Source: Bolinopsis microptera | Taxonomy: Eukaryota > Ctenophora > Tentaculata > Lobata > Bolinopsidae | Assembly (NCBI RefSeq): GCF_026151205.1 | Contig: NC_087076.1 | Coordinates: 8,470,902 to 8,534,901 of the forward strand | Direction of reading: 5' to 3' | DNA: 64,000 nt | Shown here: positions 22,203-32,810 of the stretch, piece after piece | Layout: every line of letters begins with the position of its first letter | Numbering within the stretch: the first letter of the stretch is position 1 | Notes under the pieces: generated by a model | Databases searched by the model: none | What the model was told of the DNA's origin: nothing | Seen by the model: only the letters and a program-made list of their open reading frames with translations | Made by a program: the position numbers and the translations under genes

Positions 22203-25200
22203 GAGGCGATGTTTTCGCTCAATTTGTAACGTATAGGTAACGTGCCCCCATTTCTTGCCCCCAAGTTGTAACGTCTGCCCCCATCATGATCTGACCTTGC
22301 CAATCTAATTAAGTTTCCTTGGTGAAACGATTTCTTGCTCGGTCGGATATACGTAATCGAATTATGCATACCAAAGACTGTAGTCCACAGGTCCACAGGT
22401 TAGTGCAAACAACAATACGAACCCGCGAACCGTGAAATAAACCATCTAGAAACCATTTATTCTGTTATAATGTAATACTGTTAGTGGAATAGTAGCAAGG
22501 ACGATCTAAACCGCAAAACAAACCATCGAGAAACCATATTGGGGGTTTTTTTGATCGAATGTAACGTAATAAATATCTCTGCCCCCATTTACTAAGATGT
22601 AATATAAGGTGGTTATCAGTGGTTCTATCAGTACAAGTATTCTGTAATACTGTTAGTAGTTACTTGAGTAGTGTGAACAACAATATAAATTATGAAATAA
22701 ACCGTTTGGAAACCATTTTAGGGTTTTTTTGATCGAATGTAACGTCATAAATATCTCTGCCCCCATTTACTAAGATGTAATATAAGGTGGTTATCAGTGG
22801 TTCTATCAGTACAAGTATTCTGTAATACTGTTAGTAGTTACTGGAGTAGTGTGAACAACAATATAAACTATCAAATAAACCGTTTGGAAACCATTTTAGG
22901 GTTTTTTTGATCGAATGTAACGTAATAAATATCTCTGCCCCCATTTACTAAGATGTAATATAAGGTGGTTATCAGTGGTTCTATCAGTACAAGTATTCTG
23001 TAATACTGTTAGTAGTTACTGGAGTAGTGTGAACAACAATATAAATTATGAAATAAACCGTTTGGAAACCATTTTAGGGTTTTTTTGATCGAATGTAACG
23101 TAATTAATATCTCTGCCCCCATTTACTAAGATGTAATATAAGGTGGTTATCAGTGGTTCTATCAGTACAAGTATTCTGTAATACTGTTAGTAGTTACTGG
23201 AGTAGTGTGAACAACAATATAAACTATCAAATAAACCGTTTGGAAACCATTTTAGGGTTTTTTTGATCGAATGTAACGTAATTAATATCTCTGCCCCCAT
23301 TTACTAAGATGTAATATAAGGTGGTTATCAGTGGTTCTATCAGTACAAGTATTCTGTAATACTGTTAGTAGTTACTGGAGTAGTGTGAACAACAATATAA
23401 ATTATGAAATAAACCGTTTGGAAACCATTTTAGGGTTTTTTTGATCGAATTTAACGTAATTAATATCTCTGCCCCCATTTACTAAGATGTAATATAAGGT
23501 GGTTATCAGTGGTTCTATCAGTACAAGTATTCTGTAATACTGTTAGTAGTTACTGGAGTAGTGTGAACAACAATATAAACTATCAAATAAACCGTTTGGA
23601 AACCATTTTAGGGTTTTTTGATCGAATGTAACGTAATTAATATCTCTGCCCCCATTTACTAAGATGTAATATAAGGTGGTTATCAGTGGTTCTATCAGTA
23701 CAAGTATTCTGTAATACTGTTAGTAGTTACTGGAGTAGTGTGAACAACAATATAACTTATGAAATAAACCGTTTGGAAACCATTTTAGGGTTTTTTTGAT
23801 CGAATGTAATGTAATTAATATCTCTGCCCCCATTTACTAAGATGTAATATAAGGTGGTTATCAGTGGTTCTATCAGTACAAGTATTCTGTAATACTGTTA
23901 GTAGTTACTGGAGTAGTGTGAACAACAATATAAACTATCAAATAAACCGTTTGGAAACCATTTTAGGGTTTTTTGATCGAATTTAACGTAATTAATATCT
24001 CTGCCCCCATTTACTAAGATGTAATATAAGGTGGTTATCAGTGGTTCTATCAGTACAAGTATTCTGTAATACTGTTAGTAGTTACTGGAGTAGTGTGAAC
24101 AACAATATAAACTGTCAAATAAACCGTTTGGAAACCATTTTAGGGTTTTTTGATCGAATGTAACGTAATTAATATCTCTGCCCCCATTTACTAAGATGTA
24201 ATATAAGGTGGTTATCAGTGGTTCTATCAGTACAAGTATTCTGTAATACTGTTAGTAGTTACTGGAGTAGTGTGAACAACAATATAAATTATGAAATAAA
24301 CCGTTTGGAAACCATTTTAGGGTTTTTTTGATCGAATGTAACGTAATTAATATCTCTGCCCCCATTTACTAAGATGTAATATAAGGTGGCTATCAGTGGT
24401 TCTATCAGTACAAGTATTCTGTAATACTGTTAGTAGTTACTACTTACTGGAATAGTGTGAACAAAAAAATAAACTATCAAATATATCAAAACTATCCAAA
24501 CCCTAAAATGGTTTCCAAATGGTTTATTTGATAGTTTATATTGTTGTTCACACTACTATACAGTAACTACTAACAGTATTACAGAATACTTGCACTGATA
24601 AAACCATTGAAAACCACCTAACATTACGTCTTAGTAAATGGGGGCAGAGATATTATTTACGTTACATTCGATCAAAAAAACCCTAAAATGGTTTCCAAAC
24701 GGTTTATTTCATAATTTATATTGTTGTTCACACTACTCCAGTAACTACTAACAGTATTACAGAATGCTTGTACTGATAGAACCACTGATAACCACCTTAT
24801 ATTACATCTTAGTAAATGGGGCAGAGATATTAATTACGTTACATTCGATCAAAAAAACCCTAAAATGGTTTCCAAACGGTTTATTTCATAATTTATATTG
24901 TTGTTCACACTACTCCAGTAACTACTAACAGTATTACAGAATACTTACATACTGATAGAACCACTGATAACCACCTTATATTACATCTTAGTAAATGGGG
25001 GCAGAGATATTAATTACGTTACATTCGATCAAAAAAACCCTAAAATGGTTTCCAAACGGTTTATTTCATAATTTATATTGTTGTTCACACTACTCCAGTA
25101 ACTACTAACAGTATTACAGAATACTTGTACTGATAGAACCACTGATAACCACCTTATATTACATCTTAGTAAATGGGGGCAGAGATATTTATTACGTTAC

Positions 25201-26777
25201 ATTCGATCAAAAAAACCCTAAAATGGTTTCCAAACGGTTTATTTCATAATTTATATTGTTGTTCACACTACTCCAGTAACTACTAACAGTATTACAGAAT
25301 ACTTGTACTGATAGAACCACTGATAACCACCTTATATTACATCTTAGTAAATGGGGGCAGAGATATTTATTACGTTACATTCGATCAAAAAAACCCTAAA
25401 ATGGTTTCCAAACGGTTTATTTCATAATTTATATTGTTGTTCACACTACTCCAGTAACTACTAACAGTATTACAGAATACTTGTACTGATAGAACCACTG
25501 ATAACCACCTTATATTACATCTTAGTAAATGGGGGCAGAGATATTAATTACGTTACATTCGATCAAAAAACCCTAAAATGGTTTCCAAATGATATATTTG
25601 ATAGCTTATATTGTTGTTCACACTACTCCAGTAACTACTAACAGTAATATTACAGAATACTTGCACTGATAAAACCGCTGAAAACCACCCTAATTTTCAT
25701 CTGTGTTAATTTAATTGTTGTATTAATATCTCTTCTTTATTGTCCTCCTGTTTGATAGCATGTTCAAAGGAGTGGTGACAGTCTTTGAGGAGTGTACACA
25801 TTACAAATTAATCTTGTACCAGTTAATAACTGTGTAGTGTGTTGATATGTAGTAGATTGAATATAATAGATAGACTATAATAGATTAGTACTTTTAAATA
25901 GATTAAAACTACCGAAGAAGTGATATTCTGAAGATTAAAGCAAGATCTTTTCTTGGGTTTTAAGAGGATTTCAGATTTGTGCAGGGTAATTTGAACATGA
26001 TTCCACGTTTTGGAAAATATAGTAACTAAAATGCACGCCCACACACCACACCCACTTCAGCCACGGGGTCAATATATATATATATATATGATATATATAT
26101 TGATAATAATATCAGATGTGATCAATTTCACGATCAAAATCAACTATTCACGAACACTTGTTCGGCGAACAACTGTTCGCGAACAGTGGTCGTGCTATCT
26201 GGATACTGCCTCAAGTTCGACTCAATCCAACACATAGATTTTGCTCCAAATATTGTATATTTCTGTATTGGTACCGTATGGCGTATGAGATATCATGTTG
26301 ATATATCTATAATATTAAAACCGTCTTATTCAGTGTTATAATAGTGATATCTTATTCCATGAGGGCAGAAATAATAAATACGTTACGGTGAAATAAACCA
26401 TAAAATAATCTTTAGAACTACTCCATTAACAACTAACAGTACTTCAGAACAAATACACTAACTAAACCACCTTATATTGAATTATGTACATAAAATTACC
26501 GCGATTTCCTTTGTCAAAATTTGGAGAATTGGATGGCGGATGCACTATACTTCAATGCTCCGAACACATTCAGGTATCATGTAAACAGTAAAGATATAAT
26601 CATCTGTGAATTAATTAAATTAGGGCGTGAAGCTGTGGCCTGGTAAGATATTGGACTAGTGCGTGAACTATTCTAAGATATAATCGAAATGTTTTAGGGA
26701 ACGCGCATGCTCAACCTATATATGAAGGCAGATTCAGGATGGGGGCAACGTTACAACTCAGTGAAAACAATCCTCTG
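22203..26777. mobile_element. 4.6-kb foldback transposon carrying an inverted satellite array (hAT-like)
   Basis: The right arm lacks exactly this segment: its sequence at 47,889-47,896 has one CAGTCTGA, while the left arm has TCAGACTG on both sides (22195-22202 and 26778-26785). The termini are imperfect inverted repeats: left end GAGGCGATGTTTTCGCTCA, right end in complement CAGAGGATTGTTTTCACTGA, both followed by TTGTAACGT and GCCCCCAT. An 8-bp duplication and a CAGAGG-type tip suit a hAT relative. The interior is satellite on both sides plus about 1 kb of AT-rich sequence; no transposase frame. Confidence 0.85.
22440..25700. repeat. 178-bp satellite, two blocks in opposite orientation
   Basis: About 11-12 units run forward to about 24,470, then about 7 units run in reverse complement to about 25,700. 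Each has GATCGAATGTAACGTAAT, CTGCCCCCATTTACTAAGA and AATAAACCGTTTGGAAACC. In the forward block two variants alternate (ATTATGAAATAAACC and ACTATCAAATAAACC), giving a roughly 356-bp higher-order unit; the reverse block is mostly the first variant. Degenerate units lie at 22,400-22,550 and 26,340-26,480. The unit's GTAACG and GCCCCCAT words also occur at the element termini. Confidence 0.92.
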
Positions 26778-26785
26778 TCAGACTG

Positions 26786-27600
26786 CCAGTCAAAAGCAAT
26801 CTGTCAAGTTTTGTAACGCGCGAATCATTGTAAGATGATGTGTACCGCGCTAAAATGCATATTATATGCGCGCAGCGCACGCAGTGCATGATATAATATG
26901 CAATGGCTGGCCGGCCGGAGTATTTACCTTATAGTCTGATCTGTTAAAAAAAGATAAACTCGTATTATTCATTACATGATTATGTGCACGAATATTATCA
27001 GCATGATAAGAAATGATTGCGTTAATCGTCTGATTATCGCCTCAAATACGTGGACGTCCTTCAGTAAAGTGGAGTAAAGTAGAATTAAAGAAAAGTGGAG
27101 TGAAAAGTAGAGAAAAGTCGATATAAGATAAACTTTTCACTATATTATAGTCCTGTCACTATAAAGTGCGTTTTGCACGCTATATAGTGACAAATATCAG
27201 CTGTCATTATAAAGTGCTTGTCACTATATAGTCCTGTCACTATATAGTGCGATTACCAAACGTGCACCGTCCGATAACCGCGGGATAATCGTCTTATTGC
27301 TAAATTTCTGCAACATTAAAATCCAAGAATTTTTCATTGTGATTAATTAATTGAATGTTTAGATTGTTTATCAATGCGACGTGATCTGATAATTTGATCC
27401 GATGCATATACCATATATACAGTGTCTTTTTTTTGAATTCTTTAATAAAACAACAGACATCTCACAAAATATATTGATTCTACGAATTTAATATTGGTAT
27501 TGTTATTCGATAAATCGTATAATCGCATTTTCAATGTAATATGTTAGTGTCATTCACACGAACAACATAAATATTCTTTTCACAGATAAACTCGGTGTTA
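26786..27600. repeat. Non-coding sequence with dispersed hairpins between the satellite element and the NERD gene
   Basis: A GTCACTATATAGT-type palindromic word recurs at about 27,126-27,255 (right-arm partner about 47,410-47,540). About 260 bases at 27,255-27,515 are absent from the right arm. No ABCA ATPase exon was found here. Confidence 0.6.
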
Positions 27601-30043
27601 TCAATCATACCGTATAACTCTGACAGAACCTCCAAGTACAACCAACATATCATTTAATGGTTTAAATTCTGACTTAAAGTAACTGCGGCTTGACAGGTCA
27701 TAATCTGAACTATTATATATTATAACAACACAATATACCCTTGCCCTTGAAATCTGCCGGTAAAGAATAGGTAGGTCCCTAGAATGAGCAACATCGTGTA
27801 ACACAATAACTGCTGGGTATTCTAATGAATAACAACTATCAAAATCACACCACTCTATTTTATTATTATCAAATACACTACATCGTTCTTCTATTACTTC
27901 TTGATCTTGTTTACTTGCAGCATATACTATACCTATTTTAATATTGTCTGTTTTACATAATTTATCTAGTTCTTCACTCAAGATACCAAACAAACTGCTC
28001 TCATAACTTGTCTTCTCAATAACATGGACTACAATCTGTTGTCCGTGAATATAGTGCCCTTGTTTTATTATTGGAATATTACCAACATCTATAAGTTCTC
28101 TTCCTTGCTGTAGAAGTTGTAGAACAATTTGCTCTCTGATCTTAGATAGAATGTCAGTAATGTCAGAAGTATTTCTTAAGTTCAGAGATAGAGTTACAAT
28201 GGTTTTAGGGGGCAAGTTTGTTAAGGATGAGTAAAATCGTTTTCTGTAACTATAAGCTGATAATGTGAAGAAGTATGACTGAGCTAAATCACAAGTTATC
28301 ACACAGTTAGTTAGTGCTCTGACAATCTGCAGTAAATCGAGCTCTGGAAACCTATGTCGGTTAACTGACGGACTCATCATACCCTGCAAGTCATCAATAA
28401 ATACGTGTATGTTGCTTTCCATCAGTTTAGTCACTGTATTATGTGTGAAACGTAACAAATGTGTGATCCTAACTATTACCACCCTGATTTCACTTTCTAA
28501 TACCCTCTGTACTGTGTACTCTGGATTGTTCGTGTAATCAACTATCATTTGGTTACTGATATCAGCTTTATGTAAAGCATCTTGATAATGTTTACATGAA
28601 ATGTCATGCTTTGAGAAAATGAACAACACAGCTCTGTTATCCACATTTGATTTGATCACTTTTATGATTTTGGCCAACAAGATGATAGTTTTCCCTGAAC
28701 CTGCTGGTCCATTAATTACCAGCAGATTCTGATCTCTGTTGAAAGCATCATGTTGTTCCACAGTCAAGTATTCTATACCGAGCATGTCTGTAAAAATGTT
28801 AATGCCACTGTCAATATTTGCAGACTTTATATCAGTTGCTTTTATCACATTAGGATTTGGTAGACGGTTTTTGCTGAGAAATGTAATATTTCCTTTCTTC
28901 AACTCGTCGTCAATGTCCATTATAGCTTTTCCCAAGCAACACTTCAGTTCATCACATAGGTTTTTATCAGTACAGTAGATAGCTACTAATACTTGCTTCA
29001 TTTCCTTGTGTTTAGCGAGAAAAGCTTCAGTTTGAACAAAGCTAGATATCGGACCTAACACGTCATGTTGTTTCCACCAGCTTGAGAAATCTAGAAAGTC
29101 CTCTTTGCACAATATCTGCTTATTGGTCTGTTCATCCATGTTCTGAAATAGATCACGACTTGTGCTAGGAAACGCGGACAGGCATATTATTGAGCATTGA
29201 TCTGCTTCCAAACCAACGAAAACTTGATGTACAAGACCATTTATCAATGATTTTGTCTTTTCAAGTTGTTCGAGTGAGCCTTTAAGTGCTCCTGTCAATT
29301 CCTTTCTCTGCTCATCTGTTAATTCACTATCTTCATCAATTGGGACATTCTTCACTTCAATAATGACAACATAGTTTTTCCCGATAAGAACAAAGTCACA
29401 TTCTGTTTTATCTGCAGCCTTACCTTTACATCGCTTGCAGTTTTTTCTGTCATGACTTTTATCACAAATTCGGTACTGATGATGGGTGTACTTGAAGCTA
29501 TGAAGAACCACACACCTTTCCTCTGTCAATCTCTCCAATGCTCTGTATGTCAGCACCTCAGCCTCATAGTTTGCTTGTTTACATCTCTCGTCATCAAATT
29601 TACTGCTGGATGCTCCCTCTTCGTCGATGTAAACATCAATGTAGGTCTGTTTGGGGGCAGGTGGTAACATAATCGGAGATTGGTCTTTAAACTCGCAATA
29701 CTTTTTACAGATTTCTCTGCCTTTGTTTCTATACTCTTCCAGCGTATTCATTTCTGTAAAAGTTGAATGAAATCAAACATTGTAAGTTGTAGAACCCTAC
29801 AATTATAATGGAGAGTCTAGTACAGTGGCTACCCGACCGGAGATAAATGTATCAATAGTATCAATTCTATAAGAACTGCTAGATTTTATAGCATAAATCA
29901 TAATAGACCTTGTTAATGTTTTACTACAAAAAGTCATGAATAATGAATATAGATATAAGTATGTACCGACCGCAAGTTGTTTTTTCTCTATCTGTACCCG
30001 ATTGATCTCCTTTTTGTTTCCCACTCTGCTTTCCTTTCCCCAT
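27601..30043 (-). CDS. NERD-nuclease / superfamily-1 helicase-like protein, left-arm copy
   Basis: Two exons, 30043-29998 (MGKGKQSGKQKGDQS) and 29753-27601, join in phase to about 732 aa. In the 716-residue main exon: a NERD-type PD-(D/E)xK nuclease at about 60-180 (E65, D119, E132, K134 in IIEVKN) with an inserted C-x8-C-x2-C-x9-C cluster (96-118) that may bind zinc; Walker A GPAGSGKT 348-355; Walker B FIDD 451-454; LNLRNT 523-528; SLEYPAVIVLHD 642-653; LYRQISRAR 663-671, matching SF1 motifs IV to VI. Such NERD-helicase fusions are known in bacteria; a nucleic-acid processing or defence role is inference. The basic first exon suggests a nuclear or RNA-binding tail. Convergent with the ABCA half gene; 11 residues differ from the right-arm copy. 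Confidence 0.85.
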
Positions 30044-30589
30044 CTTGATGTTATATCGGTTTGTAACGAGTTTTGAGGACTAACTTTTCTGAAAAATGTT
30101 TACCAATTTAGCAAAATTTAATGTGATCACAAGGGGATCACAACTTGTACACGGCAGCTTTTTACCAGAGACTATATTGATATTTACAGCTATTTGGCTA
30201 ATATTATAAACCTCTGATATAAGATATTGAATCTTTTTAAAACTCACACAATCTATCCTTAATCCGTATCGTTCCTACCTTACTTTAAAAAGTGAACAGT
30301 TCGTCTCAGATGTAGACAAAGTGAGGAGGAGGAGGAGGGTAAAATCAGGCGAATATCACAGAAAAAGAGAAAATAAGAAGTATGATAGTAACAGTTAAGT
30401 AACTAAAATAGGCATCCAGTTCGAACAGAGTCTGCTGAGAAACAAACTGCAGATCAGCACAATAAGAATTACGTAAGAGAGAACGGAGTTTGCGAAGCTA
30501 ATGTAAGGATGTAGATTGTAGGACCCTAATAACAGAATAGGATAATGTGCGTCATAGTAGCAGGGGTGTAGGAATGATTTTCTTCATGG

Positions 30590-30608
30590 GTGGGGGGGGG
30601 GGGGGGGC
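30590..30608. repeat. Homopolymer G tract (left arm)
   Basis: A long G run matches the run of about 27-30 C in the right arm (about 44,314-44,340). Different lengths are expected from slippage or sequencing error. Confidence 0.85.
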
Positions 30609-30994
30609 CAAATTCTAAATATTTTTTTCGAGGGTAAGGACAAAAGGAAATTGCAGCATGTGCGGTATCGCGATTTTTCACGATGCCAACAAGTCGCGAT
30701 TTTTCAGATCCTGGCCTCACGACAAATTGCGATTTTTTCAGTTCTCCGCGTCAAATTGTGCATTTTCCTTTAAATCTGAGGACTAAATTCGCGTATTTTC
30801 CTTCAAATCTGTGGGCCAAATATCACGTTTTCTATAATTAGTATATGAAACCAATCAGTATCACATCCACAACCTTCCGAATGTAGGAACGGACTTCAAA
30901 AAACCGAAAAATATATTTTCGGCTCAGAATGATCAGGGTAGTATGAAACATGAACAAAAGTGGTTTCCAGAAAAACTTTGAAAAATTTTGACTT

Positions 30995-31445
30995 AGATTT
31001 ACCATCTTTGTACCAGTAATTAACAAAACCTGGTAGTATTGCTCTAAGACTCATTTTTTGTTTTACAAATAGTGTTTCTATATGGGATTTGGCAGCAAAA
31101 CCCCAGACGAGGGAGCAGTAATTAAGGTGAGACTGCACAAAGCTGTGATATATTTGTAAACGTGCTTCCAGAGGCAAATATTTTTAAGTTTGTACATGAC
31201 TCCAATGTATCTGGCCATTTTCATTTTCATGGCAGAAATATGTTGCAACCAGTTCAGTTTGTTATCTATTATAACTCCTAAGAAACGGGCTTCTGTTTTT
31301 CTTTCGATTGTGACACCAGAAATTACTACATCGCGATAAATGAGGTTTCTTTGCCGAGAAAAGATCATATAATTCGTTTTTTAAAGATTTAGAGCTAATC
31401 CGTTGTTATCTACCCATTTAACTAAGACATCGCTAAGAATTTTGA
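30995..31445 (-). mobile_element. LINE reverse-transcriptase fragment
   Basis: Minus-strand translation gives the C-terminal part of a non-LTR reverse transcriptase: KTNYMIFS, then FLGVIIDNKLNW...HI, then YHSFVQSHLNYCSLVWG and QKMSLRAI. A frameshift separates the two frames near 31,170, and a stop lies just upstream of KTNY. It abuts the inner edge of the left arm: sequence beyond 30,994 is shared with the right arm, this part is not. Confidence 0.8.
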
Positions 31446-31749
31446 GCTTTCACACGTTACTTTCTAACTTTACTCACAATCACGTGACCCAAAACCAACA
31501 GGTACATTGAAAACGTGTTTCCTGGAGAATTCGGAGTTCCAAACAAACCGTTCTTCTTTTTAACAAAAAATTACTGGTTCGGAAATAAACAAACATCAAA
31601 TGACGTAAGTATGCTCTTTCTTGATTTGGTCATTGTCTCTTTTCAATTCATGACTACAGACTAATGTCTAGCTTTAAATCTCTAACATAATTTGTTGTGC
31701 GTTTAAAGAGATGTGCATTTTTTCGGTTAACCGTCATCAGTACCCTTGT

Positions 31750-31893
31750 AACTGTCTCCCCAGGCGTATCGTTATTCAGCCCCCCTGTAACTGACTACCC
31801 AGGCGTATCGTTATTCAGCCCCCCTGTAACTGACTACCCAGGCGTATCGTTATTCAGTACCCTTGTAACTGTCTCCCCAGGCGGATCGTCAAA
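31750..31893 (+). repeat. 39-bp minisatellite
   Basis: Period-39 repeat (AGGCGTATCGTTATTCAG plus CCTGTAACTGACTACCC) at 31,762, 31,801, 31,840 and a variant at 31,879. 39 is divisible by three so one frame stays open; probably not coding. Confidence 0.85.
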
Positions 31894-31924
31894 CTGAGGA
31901 CATACCACTTCTCCCAACCTAGGT

Positions 31925-32281
31925 ATGGGCCACAGCTACATGTACCTTAATACAAGTGGCAACACTTCTGGCAGCCAAGACCCAGCCAGGACAAAAGCCT
32001 CCATCACGCAGACGTCGTTTGCGATTTTGAGCTACTTAAAACCTTTTGATTGCAGTGAAGGACACAGAGGAACGGATTATGGAAGCAATACTGATGACGA
32101 ACTGGACCTAAAATCTTGCACACAACCACCACGATGAAGACAGGGGTGATGATGTTGATGATGACGAAGAGGAAGTTGATGATGAGGTTGAGAATGTAAA
32201 GGAAGAGGTTTCAGAAGAGTGGGCTGAAAAGAAACAAGAGTCTATTCTAATTTTACTTGATATATTATATTTATTGAAATA
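31925..32281 (+). other. Possible coding relic with acidic tail
   Basis: An open frame from 31,925 is overlapped by another frame that reads a highly acidic D/E run (32,132-32,210) and ends at a TAA near 32,281, followed by an AATAAA signal. It could be the end of a gene with a frameshift, or a GATGAT-rich simple sequence. No family recognised. Confidence 0.2.
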
Positions 32282-32379
32282 AACATATATATCCAATACT
32301 CCAGGGAGTGATGACAGGGACAACGCAAGCGTTATGCCCGGGCTTGTATAATAAGTCACTGGTACAGCTCATATAGAGT

Positions 32380-32810
32380 ATTGTTTCGAAAGCATGATGA
32401 AACTGTCCACTGTATCCTTGGATTGGAAGGTGATCGCCAGAGAGCTTCACCGTATGAGCGATGATTGGGCCTCATGACCTACAGAGAGAGACTGGGATTA
32501 CTAGAAGCTCAAAACCTTGCTTGAATGTAGGGTCCGTTTGGATCTCATTGAGATGTTCAAGATCGGAAGGCTTTGTGATTATGTGTCCTGATATATTGGT
32601 CGTGTGAGCTGGTAGGACTGTTCTCTGCTAGGTCAAAGCCACCACAGATTAACCACAAATGAGAGTGACTTCTTTTGCCCAAAGGGTCTTGCGCTAGCTG
32701 GAACATCTACCACCACTTGTGAAAGCTAGTATAGTCGGTTACTGTAGATAGCTCGCTCAAGGGGATTAGATTGCCTTTCCCCGTCAGGATATCAGGCAAA
32801 TAAGCTTGCC
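32380..32810 (+). mobile_element. LINE 3' fragment (CR1/L2-like)
   Basis: Decayed plus-strand frames show the end of a non-LTR reverse transcriptase ORF: TYRERLGLLEAQ, then VRLDLIEMFKI, then LTTNESDFF. Multiple stops and frame changes. 5' truncated. Confidence 0.55.

Larger units (their letters stand above)
11840..30994. repeat. Left arm of a giant inverted duplication
   Basis: The reverse complement of this arm matches 43,932-55,398 base for base over long stretches. The order is ABCA 5' half, GPCR, NERD-helicase and then a C-rich repeat. The outer edge is near 11,840 (right partner near 55,398) and the inner edge near 30,994 (right partner near 43,932). The two 716-codon helicase frames differ at 11 residues. 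The left arm is about 7.7 kb longer, mostly because of arm-specific insertions and a GPCR duplication. Confidence 0.95.

Noticed and set aside
22550-25700. Centromeric satellite
   Set aside because: The unit length is suggestive, but the array is short and bounded by transposon termini with an 8-bp duplication.
26071-26100. AT dinucleotide run as a possible origin or promoter
   Set aside because: Simple microsatellite inside the satellite transposon with no supporting context.
28739-28978. Frames antisense to the NERD gene, mirrored at 45,952-46,191
   Set aside because: Shadows of the long coding frame; same in both arms because the gene is conserved.
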